Of a DNA stretch of 43,743 nucleotides, positions 1 to 8,987 are shown one piece after another. A program made the position numbers and the translations under genes. Positions within the stretch are counted from its first letter, which is position 1; each line of letters begins with the position of its first letter. Source of the stretch: an uncultured Pelagibacteraceae bacterium (GTDB lineage: Bacteria; Pseudomonadota; Alphaproteobacteria; Pelagibacterales; Pelagibacteraceae); the NCBI GenBank assembly GCA_902635665.1, contig CACPOX010000009.1:1-43743 (forward strand), in the 5' to 3' direction. Under the pieces are notes generated by a model. That model was not told the DNA's origin and did not search any database. It worked only from the letters and a program-made list of their open reading frames with translations.

Positions 1-1433
1 ACGTTGCAGTTCTAAATATGATGTTGCACTTTATTGTTAAATCAAAACTTTATAATGTAGATTTTGTTAGAGATAGAACTGAAGGTTTTGATAGTTTCTT
101 AAAAGAAATTGAAAGACAAGATGTAGATGATTTAGCAAAAGTAGCTGGTGTAGATAAACAATTAGTTAAAGAAGCAGCAATTGCATATGCAACTGCCAGA
201 AATTCAATGGAGTTCCATGGTTTAGGAGTTACTGAACACGAACAAGGATCTAAAACTGTAATGTTAATTGCAGATCTAGCAATGATTACCGGAAACATTG
301 GACGAAAAGGTGTTGGAGTTAATCCTTTGAGAGGTCAAAACAATGTTCAAGGTGCAGCAGATATGGGATGTCAACCACACCAAGGTGCTGGATATTTTCC
401 TGTGGCTGATGAAAAGCATCAAGAATTCTATACAGAAAAATATGGAGTAACTCACCCAACTAAGCCAGGATTAAAAATTCCTCAAATGTTTGAGGCTGCA
501 ATAAGCAAGGAATTAAAAGGCCTATGGATTATAGGTGAAGATATTGTTCAAACAGATCCTAATAGCGCACATGTTGTTGAAGCTATGAACTCGTTAGAAC
601 TTTTAGTTGTTCAAGAGATATTTATGAGTGAAACAGCAAAATTAGCAACTGTTGTTCTGCCAGGAACAACGTTCTTAGAAAAGGATGGAACCTTTACAAA
701 TACTGAAAGAAGAATTCAAAGAGTGAACAGAGCTGTACCTCCTCTTCCTGGTACTAAACCAGATGGATTAATTGTTACTGAGATCATGCAGAAATTAGGT
801 TTTGATCAACCAACTTATGACGCTGATCAAGTTTTAGGAGAAATTGCTGACATAGTTCCTTTCTTTAAAGGAGTTACAAGAGAAAGACTTGGAAAGTTTG
901 GATTACAATGGCCAGTTCAGGAAGATGGAACAGATACCAAAATTTTACATACCGAAACTTTTAAATTAGGCAAAGGAAGACTTAAAAACTTTGATTGGAA
1001 AGAATCTTCTGAAATTGAGGCTAATAAAAAAAATTATCCTTTAATTTTAACAACAAGTAGAGTTTTACAACATTACAACGCAGCAACAATGACCAGAAGA
1101 ACAAAAAATATAAATATTGTTGATGAAGATGTTTTGTTAATTCATCCTAAGGATGCGGAGTACAGAGGTCTAAATACAGGTGATATTGGAAGACTTTATT
1201 CAGGCAGAGGTGAAGTTGCTTTAAAAGTAGAGGTAACAGATAAAGTTAAAGAAGGAATAGTGTTTACTACGTTCCATTTCCCAGAGCATATGGTTAATAT
1301 GGTTACAGGTCATGGTAAAGATGAAGAAACAATGTGTGCTGAATACAAAGTTTCATCAGTAGAAGTTCAAAAAATTTCTAATCAGTTCAAAACAGAGGTT
1401 AAACCTAAAGAACATCAAGCTGAAGTCAGTTAA
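1..1433 (+). CDS. Formate dehydrogenase alpha subunit, 3' part (5' end outside window)
   Basis: Molybdopterin oxidoreductase that oxidises formate to CO2. The reading frame is open to the left edge (first whole codon at base 3), so the methionine at 18 is internal and only about the last 475 residues are seen; the family is usually 900 residues or more. Visible family blocks are HEQGSKTVMLIADLAMITGN and RGQNNVQGAADMG in the molybdopterin domain. The C-terminal dinucleotide-binding domain shows LTTSRVLQHYNAATMTRRT. The iron-sulfur domains and the Cys/Sec ligand of molybdenum lie outside the window, so metal type and partner subunits cannot be judged. The next gene starts 5 bases after its stop, suggesting one transcript. 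The family assignment is firm; the exact subtype is inferred. Confidence 0.93.
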   Translation, partial: VAVLNMMLHFIVKSKLYNVDFVRDRTEGFDSFLKEIERQDVDDLAKVAGVDKQLVKEAAIAYATARNSMEFHGLGVTEHEQGSKTVMLIADLAMITGNIGRKGVGVNPLRGQNNVQGAADMGCQPHQGAGYFPVADEKHQEFYTEKYGVTHPTKPGLKIPQMFEAAISKELKGLWIIGEDIVQTDPNSAHVVEAMNSLELLVVQEIFMSETAKLATVVLPGTTFLEKDGTFTNTERRIQRVNRAVPPLPGTKPDGLIVTEIMQKLGFDQPTYDADQVLGEIADIVPFFKGVTRERLGKFGLQWPVQEDGTDTKILHTETFKLGKGRLKNFDWKESSEIEANKKNYPLILTTSRVLQHYNAATMTRRTKNINIVDEDVLLIHPKDAEYRGLNTGDIGRLYSGRGEVALKVEVTDKVKEGIVFTTFHFPEHMVNMVTGHGKDEETMCAEYKVSSVEVQKISNQFKTEVKPKEHQAEVS

Positions 1434-1438
1434 TTAAA

Positions 1439-2884
1439 ATGACCATTGGTTGGCATTTTGACAATACATATTCTAGATTATCAAATACATTTAAAGAAGA
1501 AATCAAACCAACTCCTGTTCATGACCCTGAATTAGTAATTTTAAATGAGGAATTAGCATCTACTTTAAATTTAGATTTTTCAAAGATAGATAAAAAAAAA
1601 CTAGCAGAAATATTCTCAGGAAATTCTATACCAGAAAAAACGAATACTATTGCTCAAGCATATGCGGGCCATCAATTTGGACACTTTACTATGTTAGGAG
1701 ATGGTAGAGCAGTTTTATTAGGTGAGCATTTAGTTAACAATGACAATCGTTTTGATATTCAATTTAAAGGTTCGGGAAGAACTTCTTTTTCTAGGGGTGG
1801 TGATGGAAGAGCTGCATTAGGACCTATGCTTAGAGAATATATTATCAGTGAAGCAATGCACTCATTAAATATTCCAACTACTAGAAGTCTTGCTGTGGTT
1901 AAAACAGGAGAAAAAGTTGTAAGAGAAAATTTGTTACAGGGTGCTATATTAACAAGAGTTGCATCAAGCCATCTTCGTGTTGGAACATTTCAATATATTG
2001 CTGCAACTCAAAACATTGAAAATTTAAATACTTTAATCGACTACACAACAAACAGGCATTATCCAGAAATTAAAACATCAAACTCAAAAGCATTAGACTT
2101 ATTAAATCTTGTTATGGAAAAACAATGTCAGTTAGTAATCAATTGGATGCGTGTTGGATTTATCCATGGAGTTATGAACACTGATAACATGGCGATCTCA
2201 GGGGAAACCATCGATTATGGTCCCTGTGCATTTATGGATCATTATGATCCAAAAACCGTATTTAGCTCAATCGATAAATTTGGCAGATACGCCTTTTCTA
2301 ACCAGCCACCAATTACTAAGTGGAATTTAGCAAGATTTGCAGAATGTTTAATTCCTCTAATTGATAAAAATGAAGATACTGCAATTAAATTAGCAACAGA
2401 TTTAATAGATAATTTCCAAAATATTTATGAAGAAAAATGGTTAAATATGATGAGAGATAAGCTTGGTCTATTTGGTGAGGATAAAAATGATAAAAAATTA
2501 ATTAATAATTTGCTTGATTGGATGGAAAAAAATAAAGCAGATTACACAAATACTTTCTGTAATTTAATGGATATCAATTCTAATGAAGTTTACAAAAATA
2601 ATGATTTTATCAATTGGAAAAATGAATGGAAAAAAAGATCTGAATTAAATAATTCAACAAAGGACAAACAAAATAAACTTATGAAATCAAATAATCCAAC
2701 TGTTATTCCTAGAAATCATAAAGTAGAGGAAGCTTTAGCTGAAGCAGACAAAGGAAATTTAGATAAAATGAAAAAGTTATTAACTATTTTAAAAAACCCT
2801 TATGACAATCAGAATAATATTGAGGAATATCAATTACCCGCTCCATCAAGCGATAAAAAATATCAAACTTTTTGTGGAACTTAA
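1439..2884 (+). CDS. selO: SelO/YdiU-family protein adenylyltransferase
   Basis: Pseudokinase-fold enzyme that transfers AMP from ATP to protein hydroxyl groups; the family is linked to redox stress. The 481 residues match usual bacterial length. Visible blocks are AYAGHQFGHF (residues 74-83), FKGSGRTSFSRGGDGRAAL (109-127, with K110) and the catalytic/metal block NTDNMAISGETIDYG (247-261). D249, N250 and D259 in that block match the D-N-(9)-D spacing of characterised SelO. The C-terminus FCGT keeps a Cys near the end, where animal SelO has selenocysteine. It follows the formate dehydrogenase gene by 5 bases and is convergent with the next gene, with one base between the stops. Confidence 0.95.
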   Translation: MTIGWHFDNTYSRLSNTFKEEIKPTPVHDPELVILNEELASTLNLDFSKIDKKKLAEIFSGNSIPEKTNTIAQAYAGHQFGHFTMLGDGRAVLLGEHLVNNDNRFDIQFKGSGRTSFSRGGDGRAALGPMLREYIISEAMHSLNIPTTRSLAVVKTGEKVVRENLLQGAILTRVASSHLRVGTFQYIAATQNIENLNTLIDYTTNRHYPEIKTSNSKALDLLNLVMEKQCQLVINWMRVGFIHGVMNTDNMAISGETIDYGPCAFMDHYDPKTVFSSIDKFGRYAFSNQPPITKWNLARFAECLIPLIDKNEDTAIKLATDLIDNFQNIYEEKWLNMMRDKLGLFGEDKNDKKLINNLLDWMEKNKADYTNTFCNLMDINSNEVYKNNDFINWKNEWKKRSELNNSTKDKQNKLMKSNNPTVIPRNHKVEEALAEADKGNLDKMKKLLTILKNPYDNQNNIEEYQLPAPSSDKKYQTFCGT

Positions 2885-2885
2885 A

Positions 2886-3989
2886 TTATAGAACGTAAGG
2901 CTCAGGCCTAGCAGTTTTACCTAAAACTCTTTCAACTGCAAAATCACTTATATCAATTGTTTGGTATGATCCTGTTGTAATTAACTCAGTCAAGGCTCTG
3001 CCAATACCTGGTGCCTGCATTAATCCTCGACCTGTAAATCCAGAAGCCATGTAAACATTGTCATATTTTGGATGTTTACCAACGACTGCATTGTTATCTA
3101 ATCTATTGCAATCATAGTAACCTGCCCATCCACCTGTTAATTTTAACTCTTCAAAGGCTGGTATTCTCTTGGCAAGAGCTGGCCACACCAATTCTTCAAA
3201 ATCATTCCATGTAGGCTCTAAATCTTCTGCATCAAATACAGAAATAGGTGATCCTGCTAAATATTCTCCTCCTTCTGGTCTCCAATAAACACCCGTTGTT
3301 AAGTCTCCACTTAGTGGCATCTCTTTTATATAAGTAGGGCATTTAACCCTAAAAACAGTATGCTTTTGAGGAACAACAGGAACATCTTCTAACAACTCTT
3401 TTGTCCAACAACCAGCTGCAGAAACAATGGTTTTAGCATTTATCTCAGAAATACTTTTTACTTCACCTTTAATAAATTCAGCTCCAAGCTCTATTGCTTT
3501 ACTTTTAAGAGCGCTATGAAACATAAATGGATCAATCCATCCTTCACTTTGATTATCTGTGTAAGTTGCTGTCTCAATTCCCTCACTATTAACATAAGGG
3601 AAAACTTTTGATAATTCTGATCCTTTAATATTTTTTGTTCCTGCATCACATTCTTTATGATTTTCTAATGCTCTATATTGTTCTTCAGCATGTTCAGGAC
3701 CAAACATTAAAAGATATCCATTGGCTACCATACTAGCTGTAGGGTTAGGGTTTTTTTCTGTTTTTAATAATTCTGGTATTTGAAAAATAAATTCTCTTGC
3801 AAATTTTCCTAACAAAATATTTTCTTTTTGGAAAAATTGTCTTCTAAAGCCACCTAGAGACAATGGAAATGAAGCTGTTTTATAAGTAGGATCCCTTTCA
3901 ATAACTTTTACTTTTCTACCCTCTTTGGATAAAAAATAAGCTGTTGCCGCCCCAATTATTCCACCACCGATTACTACAACATCATCCAT
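2886..3989 (-). CDS. FAD-dependent oxidoreductase, DAO (D-amino acid/sarcosine oxidase) family
   Basis: The N-terminal Rossmann block VVIGGGIIGAATAYFL (residues 4-19) followed by an acidic VIERD is the FAD ADP-binding fold. The C-terminal GLMQAPGIGRALTELI block is typical of the DAO superfamily (glycine, sarcosine and dimethylglycine oxidases, FOXRED1-like proteins). Length is 367 residues with no signal peptide or membrane segment. GGFRRQFFQKENILLG after the FAD motif resembles FOXRED1-type members, so the substrate may not be a simple amino acid. The substrate cannot be read from sequence. It lies 2 bases downstream of the tspO-like gene on the same strand. Confidence 0.85.
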   Translation of the reverse strand: MDDVVVIGGGIIGAATAYFLSKEGRKVKVIERDPTYKTASFPLSLGGFRRQFFQKENILLGKFAREFIFQIPELLKTEKNPNPTASMVANGYLLMFGPEHAEEQYRALENHKECDAGTKNIKGSELSKVFPYVNSEGIETATYTDNQSEGWIDPFMFHSALKSKAIELGAEFIKGEVKSISEINAKTIVSAAGCWTKELLEDVPVVPQKHTVFRVKCPTYIKEMPLSGDLTTGVYWRPEGGEYLAGSPISVFDAEDLEPTWNDFEELVWPALAKRIPAFEELKLTGGWAGYYDCNRLDNNAVVGKHPKYDNVYMASGFTGRGLMQAPGIGRALTELITTGSYQTIDISDFAVERVLGKTARPEPYVL

Positions 3990-3991
3990 AT

Positions 3992-4474
3992 CTAATTTAA
4001 TATAATTAAGCTTGTATTCAGGATTAGTGCAAAGCTACACCAAAGTAAATATGGAATCATTAAGCAGGCACTCAACATCTTGACGCGTTTAAACCTTAAA
4101 ATAAGATTAATTATCAATGCTATTAGTAAGATTAATACTAAAAGCGCTAAAACCATATTATGGAAGACAAAGAAAACTACACTCCAAGTTGTATTAAAAA
4201 CTAAATGAATAAAATAAATATAAATAGTATTCATATCTCTATTTTTTGTATGCAAGTAAAGCCATATTGCAACTGTCATCAATATATACAAAGTAGTCCA
4301 AACAGGTCCGAATATCCAATCTGGTGGATTAAATGTTGGTTTATTTAGTAATGAGTACCATGGTTCTTTAAATGTAATAGTAGCTAAACCTCCAATCAAT
4401 GAAGCAGAGAATGTAATAGCAAGAAACAATATAAATGTTAAAAATTTATTTTTAAACATGTTAGATATATACAT
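3992..4474 (-). CDS. tspO: TspO/MBR family membrane protein
   Basis: Small integral membrane protein of the translocator/benzodiazepine-receptor family, which binds porphyrins and sterols; in alphaproteobacteria it affects the response to oxygen and light. About five membrane segments are visible in 160 residues. The family signature is KEPWYSLLNKPTFNPPDWIF followed by GPVWTTLYILM. Two starts are possible, 4474 and 4459 (residue 6); neither has a clear ribosome site. Even with the shorter form the divergent gene starts only 23 bases away. It is followed directly by the FAD oxidoreductase. Family call is secure, physiological role is inferred. Confidence 0.92.
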   Translation of the reverse strand: MYISNMFKNKFLTFILFLAITFSASLIGGLATITFKEPWYSLLNKPTFNPPDWIFGPVWTTLYILMTVAIWLYLHTKNRDMNTIYIYFIHLVFNTTWSVVFFVFHNMVLALLVLILLIALIINLILRFKRVKMLSACLMIPYLLWCSFALILNTSLIILN

Positions 4475-4482
4475 AACAAAAA

Positions 4483-5241
4483 ATGAGTAAAAAAACTATT
4501 TGGATTACAGGCGGTAGCACTGGTATTGGTAAAGCTTTAGCAATTAAGTTTGCAAGTAAAGGATGGAATGTTGCTGTATCTGCAAGAAGAGCTGAATTAT
4601 TAAACGAGCTTTCAAATTCCTATGAAAATATTTCAAGTTTTCCTTTAGATGTTACAGATAAAGAAAAGTGCAAAGAAGTATTTAATGAAATTAAAAACAA
4701 ATATGAAAATATTAATATTTGTTTTTTTTCAACAGGAACATGGGATCCCAAAAAAGAAAAAGATATTGATATAGAACAAATGGAAGATGTCTTTAAAGTA
4801 AATTTTTTTGGAACTGTAAATAGCATTAAAGCAGTTGAACAATACTTTAGAGATAAAAAAAACGGTATAATTACTATTGTTTCATCAATTGCAGGATATA
4901 GGGGGTTACCTAATTCAACTGGATATGGACCATCTAAATCTGCTTTAAATAACTTAGCTGAAAGTTTGTACTTTGATTTTAAAAGATACAATGTACGTGT
5001 TTGTTTAGTATCTCCTGGATTTATTAAAACACCAATGACAGATAAAAATGATTTTAAAATGCCTTTTTTAAAAACTCCTGAGTATGCTGCAGATCAAATT
5101 TATGAAGGTTTAGTTAACAAAAATATATTTGAAATACATTTTCCAAAATCACTTACAATTACATTAAAACTATTAAGTTTTTTACCGAGTAAAATTTATT
5201 TTGTTTTAGTTGGAAAACTGACGAAATATCAAAAAAAATAG
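4483..5241 (+). CDS. Short-chain dehydrogenase/reductase (SDR)
   Basis: Classical NAD(P)-dependent SDR of 252 residues. The cofactor motif TGGSTGIG is at residues 9-16, and the catalytic site has Ser134/135 with Y148-G-P-S-K152. The C-terminal segment (about 225-245) is hydrophobic and basic, perhaps membrane-associating, as in lipid-acting SDRs. The substrate cannot be read. SDRs of this kind often accompany the COG2907/DUF1365/Cfa/DUF3833 genes in other proteobacteria, and here one sits right beside them on the opposite strand. Its stop abuts the stop of the DUF3833 gene with no spacer. Confidence 0.88.
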   Translation: MSKKTIWITGGSTGIGKALAIKFASKGWNVAVSARRAELLNELSNSYENISSFPLDVTDKEKCKEVFNEIKNKYENINICFFSTGTWDPKKEKDIDIEQMEDVFKVNFFGTVNSIKAVEQYFRDKKNGIITIVSSIAGYRGLPNSTGYGPSKSALNNLAESLYFDFKRYNVRVCLVSPGFIKTPMTDKNDFKMPFLKTPEYAADQIYEGLVNKNIFEIHFPKSLTITLKLLSFLPSKIYFVLVGKLTKYQKK

Positions 5242-5790
5242 TTAATCTTTTACAAATACGACTGTTAACTCGGCTACTTTAAAACCGAATTTTGTCATTG
5301 TAGCTCTATTAATTGCAACTCTATCATCTTGTTTAAAAATCCAATCATCAAAAGTTATTTTCATTTCTCTACCTTTGACTGGAACTAATAAAACATATTC
5401 AAATTTAAACGCTGGACCATAAGAATATCCTATTGCTTTACCTACAACATCCCCTGCTGTTCCTTCATAATTGTGCTCATCAATTTTATTTATTGTCCAT
5501 TCTCGGTTTTGAACTTCACCATCGTCCCAATTGAATTTTTCTTTAAGAATTAATTGTTTTCCATCCCAAGTTCCATTTAAATCTGCAGAAAATTGTCTTG
5601 TAACTTTTCCTGATCTATTTTGTAGAACACCCCAGGCCTTAACATTTCCAGATAAATATTCCTCAATAATTAATCTTGGTTCTTTGTTTTTAAAGTCTTC
5701 TGGTTTCATAGCACTATTATTTGAGCAACTTGTAATTAAGAATAATGAAATTATCAATGAAATTGACTTAATTATTTTTATATGTCGCAT
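5242..5790 (-). CDS. DUF3833-family lipoprotein
   Basis: Predicted outer-membrane or periplasmic lipoprotein: basic N-terminus, hydrophobic core and lipobox LITSC. The start at 5790 is preferred over an in-frame ATG at 5802 because GGAG (5800-5797) lies 6 bases before it, giving 182 residues. The rest is beta-rich with many Trp, Phe and Asp residues, as in the DUF3833 family. Function is unknown. The gene recurs next to Cfa-like methyltransferases in proteobacterial membrane-lipid clusters, so a lipid-binding or lipid-delivery role is a guess from context. It is last in the minus-strand run, 17 bases after the cfa-like stop. Confidence 0.83.
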   Translation of the reverse strand: MRHIKIIKSISLIISLFLITSCSNNSAMKPEDFKNKEPRLIIEEYLSGNVKAWGVLQNRSGKVTRQFSADLNGTWDGKQLILKEKFNWDDGEVQNREWTINKIDEHNYEGTAGDVVGKAIGYSYGPAFKFEYVLLVPVKGREMKITFDDWIFKQDDRVAINRATMTKFGFKVAELTVVFVKD

Positions 5791-5807
5791 AAATATCTCC
5801 ATTATTT

Positions 5808-6986
5808 TTATTTGTTTTGCATTGAAAATTGAATCAGATCAATATTTTTTGACTTAAATCCTGCTTCACAATAAGAAAGATAAAACTCCCACATTCTCTT
5901 AAATGTTGAATCAAAACCTTGATTTTTTATTAAATCCCATTTTTTTAAAAACTCATTTCTCCATATAGCTAATGTATTTGCATAATGGTCAGCATAAGAA
6001 ATGTATGAATTAATAGTTAAGCCGTTGTCGGAAACATATCTATTAATACTATTTTTATTTGGTAAAAAACCACCTGGAAAAATATATTTTTGAATAAAAT
6101 CCTGTTTGTTTTTGTATCTATCAAATAACCTATCATCGATGGTAATTGCTTGAATAGCAGCTTTTCCACCATCAGATAAGTTATTCTTTATAGTTTTAAA
6201 ATATCCCTCTAAATAATTTTGACCAACAGCCTCTATCATTTCTATAGAAGCAATTGAATCGTATTTGCTTTTAAGGTCTCTGTAATCCTTTATTTCAATA
6301 TTAACTTTTTCGTTTAATCCACAATTAAAAATTCTTTCTTTTGCGTATTCAAATTGTTTTTTTGATATTGTAATACAGTCTAGCTTAACATCGTATTTTT
6401 TACCTAGATACTCAGCAAAACCTCCCCAACCACATCCTATTTCTAGAACTTTGTCACCACTATTTGGTTTGAGTAGATCAATTAATTTTTGATATTTGTT
6501 ATTTTGAGCATCAGAAAGATTTTTTGATTTATCATCAAAAATAGCACTAGAGTATGTAAGTGTTTCATCTAACCAAATAGAAAAAAAATCATTACCAAGA
6601 TCGTAATGCTTGGCAATATTTTGTTTACTACGGCTTTTTGTATTTTTGATTATTTTATTTTTAACAAAATTAATTATTGGAAAATCAAGAAGACCTGAAA
6701 ATTTATGTACTACTTCTATATTTCTCGCTGTTAATTCAATTAAATTTGATAAGTTGTCAGTTTCAAATTCACCTCTCATGTAGCTCTCAGCAAATCCAAT
6801 ACTACCACCTCTAATTAAATTATAATTAAAATCTGGTTTTTTGATTAAGATATTTGCATGTAATTTTTCATTTGAGTTTCCAAACTTTAATACTTTTCCA
6901 TCATATGTAGTTAATTCAAGATAACCATGGCTTATATTATTAAGAAATTTAAAAACTAATTTATCTGCTGCGTTATTTAAAAACAT
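5808..6986 (-). CDS. cfa: Cyclopropane-fatty-acyl-phospholipid synthase family methyltransferase
   Basis: SAM-dependent enzyme acting on the double bond of unsaturated acyl chains in membrane phospholipid. The SAM-binding block VLEIGCGWGGF is at residues 180-190. The family block IAKHYDLGNDFF with WLDETLTYSSAIF is at 124-150. Length is 392 residues, usual for the family. The product may be a cyclopropane, a methyl-branched chain or a precursor of a furan fatty acid; UfaM of Rhodobacter belongs to the same superfamily. Sequence alone does not decide. Its start overlaps the DUF1365 stop by one base (TAATG). Confidence 0.92.
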   Translation of the reverse strand: MFLNNAADKLVFKFLNNISHGYLELTTYDGKVLKFGNSNEKLHANILIKKPDFNYNLIRGGSIGFAESYMRGEFETDNLSNLIELTARNIEVVHKFSGLLDFPIINFVKNKIIKNTKSRSKQNIAKHYDLGNDFFSIWLDETLTYSSAIFDDKSKNLSDAQNNKYQKLIDLLKPNSGDKVLEIGCGWGGFAEYLGKKYDVKLDCITISKKQFEYAKERIFNCGLNEKVNIEIKDYRDLKSKYDSIASIEMIEAVGQNYLEGYFKTIKNNLSDGGKAAIQAITIDDRLFDRYKNKQDFIQKYIFPGGFLPNKNSINRYVSDNGLTINSYISYADHYANTLAIWRNEFLKKWDLIKNQGFDSTFKRMWEFYLSYCEAGFKSKNIDLIQFSMQNK

Positions 6987-7753
6987 TAATTTTCTACTGT
7001 TAAATTATTTTTAATTTTAAATTTTTTCTTAATAAATTTAATTCCTTTAATCCACAATTTAAACGCTTCAAAATGTATCGCAGAGATAATTTTAAATGTC
7101 ATCAGAGGGTGTTTAAGATAAGAATTCATTAAGTTTTTACTTGTCAAATCAGATCTTTCACCATCTTGAGATGCGAAAAGAATTTTTCCTTCTTGATCAT
7201 ATTGATCTATTACAACTGATAACTTCTGATCTGGATTTAATATCCTAAAAAAATAATTACAATCCATTTCAATAAATGGCGAAACATGAAATTTCTTTGA
7301 GCAATTATTTTGAATTAATTTATTTTGTCCTTCCACTTTAAAAACGTATGTATGTTGCTCACCAAATGTATTTTTAACCTCATACAAAATAGAAATTAAA
7401 TTATCATTTTTATCGTATACAAAAAAAATACTCAGTGGATTAAAAACATAACCTAATATTCTTGGGTAACATAAAAGTTTAACTTTTATATTACCTGTAT
7501 TGATTTCGTTATTAATTAAATTTTTTTTTACCCACTCAAAAAGTGATGAACCATCACGCTCACCATGATCTTTCTCATAAAAGCTAATTAGATTAAATTT
7601 ATTTAAAGAAAAAAATTTTAATTTTTTATTAATTTCATTAAGTTCTGACAGGTCAATAAATAGTGAAAATACTTTATATTTAAAAAAATGTTCTTTTGGT
7701 TTGAATCTCTTATGGATTACATTTCCATTATATATACAAGAACTAATCATCAA
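6986..7753 (-). CDS. DUF1365 family protein
   Basis: 255 residues, no signal peptide. The family blocks HGERDGSSLFEWV (about 65-77), YPRILGYVFNPLSIFFVYD (about 96-114) and EVKNTFGEQHTYVF are clear. Biochemistry is unknown for most members, but it is an almost constant partner of COG2907 and Cfa-like genes. It overlaps the upstream COG2907 gene by 11 bases and the downstream cfa-like gene by one base, so tight translational coupling is likely. A role in modifying phospholipid acyl chains is inferred from context. Confidence 0.9.
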   Translation of the reverse strand: MMISSCIYNGNVIHKRFKPKEHFFKYKVFSLFIDLSELNEINKKLKFFSLNKFNLISFYEKDHGERDGSSLFEWVKKNLINNEINTGNIKVKLLCYPRILGYVFNPLSIFFVYDKNDNLISILYEVKNTFGEQHTYVFKVEGQNKLIQNNCSKKFHVSPFIEMDCNYFFRILNPDQKLSVVIDQYDQEGKILFASQDGERSDLTSKNLMNSYLKHPLMTFKIISAIHFEAFKLWIKGIKFIKKKFKIKNNLTVEN

Positions 7754-8981
7754 GGTTTTTCAGCATATCAATAGATGATTTTATTCCATCTTCATGAAAT
7801 CCGTAACCAAAATAACTACCACAAAAAAGTAAATCTTTTTGATTTTGTATTTTAATAAGCTCTGATTGAGCATCTAATGCTTTTTGATCATAATAAGGAT
7901 GTGTAAATTTTACTTTTTTCAATATTTTTTTCTCATCAATTTTAAAGTAAGGATTAAGTGTTAAGAAAATATTTTCATCACAATTTAAATTTTGTAATAA
8001 ATTTAACCAGTATGTAATTGAATTTTTCTCTAGATTCTTATCATCTATTGAAGAATTCCAAGAGGACCAGGCTTTTTTGTTTTTAGGCATAGCCCGCTGA
8101 TCTGTATGTATATAAGCTATATTTTCTTTATAGCTAAAATTCGAGAGAATATTTTTCTCATCATCGGTTGGATTTTCAATTAACTTTAAGGCTTCATCAG
8201 CATGTGTCGCCAGAACTACTTTTTCATAATCGAAAAATTCACTTTCTCCACCATAATATAAATCTAATCCTGATGATTTCCTTTTTATTTTTGTAACTTT
8301 ATAATTTTTATAATGCTCACCGCTTATTTGAGAAAGTATTTTGCTTACATAAGTTCTGCTTCTATTGGTTACTGTGTACCACTGCGGTCTATTTTTCAAT
8401 TTAAACAAACCATGATTTTGGAAAAATCTAAGAAAAAAACTAATTGGCATTTTGCTTGCTTCATAAGGAGGCATAGACCAAATTGCAGATACCATTGGTA
8501 TTATATGATAATCAATAAATGTTTTGGATAATTTATTAATTTTTAAATATTCACCTAAGGTAATTTTATCATTAGATATGGTTACTTGATCACTTTTTTT
8601 ATAAAATTTAATTATATCAAAAAACATCTTTAAGAACTCAATGTTAAATAGATTTGTTTTATTGGAGAAAATCCCGCTCAACCCTTTTCCACAATATTCA
8701 AATTTTGTATTATCTACTGAAACTGAAAAAGACATATTGCTTTTTTCAATTTGAATATCATTTTCCTCAAAAAAATTAATTAAATTTGGATAAGTTTGAA
8801 AATTAAAAACAATAAAACCAATATCTACTGAAACTTTTTTTTCATCAAAAAACAAATCTATTGTATGAGAGTGTCCACCAAAATGATCCTCTCGCTCGAA
8901 AAGATCTACATGATGTTTTTTAGATAAATAATAAGCAGCACTTAATCCAGAAATACCTGAGCCAACAACAGCAATTTTCAT
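7743..8981 (-). CDS. COG2907-type FAD/NAD-binding amine-oxidase-like protein
   Basis: 412 residues. The N-terminal FAD site VVGSGISGLSAAYYL (5-19) is followed by VDLFEREDHFGGHSHTI, a hallmark of this group (distant relatives of phytoene desaturase and amine oxidase). The end GSYFGYGFHEDGIKSS is the second FAD contact. In Rhodobacter, genes of such clusters belong to the singlet-oxygen response or to furan fatty acid synthesis; a desaturase or oxidase role on acyl chains is possible but not shown. It begins 6 bases after the gcvP stop on the same strand with no terminator between. Confidence 0.88.
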   Translation of the reverse strand: MKIAVVGSGISGLSAAYYLSKKHHVDLFEREDHFGGHSHTIDLFFDEKKVSVDIGFIVFNFQTYPNLINFFEENDIQIEKSNMSFSVSVDNTKFEYCGKGLSGIFSNKTNLFNIEFLKMFFDIIKFYKKSDQVTISNDKITLGEYLKINKLSKTFIDYHIIPMVSAIWSMPPYEASKMPISFFLRFFQNHGLFKLKNRPQWYTVTNRSRTYVSKILSQISGEHYKNYKVTKIKRKSSGLDLYYGGESEFFDYEKVVLATHADEALKLIENPTDDEKNILSNFSYKENIAYIHTDQRAMPKNKKAWSSWNSSIDDKNLEKNSITYWLNLLQNLNCDENIFLTLNPYFKIDEKKILKKVKFTHPYYDQKALDAQSELIKIQNQKDLLFCGSYFGYGFHEDGIKSSIDMLKNLDD

Positions 8982-8987
8982 TAATTA

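Noticed and set aside
50..298. Minus-strand 82-codon frame inside formate dehydrogenase
   Set aside because: Shadow frame; the plus-strand frame holds conserved molybdopterin motifs.
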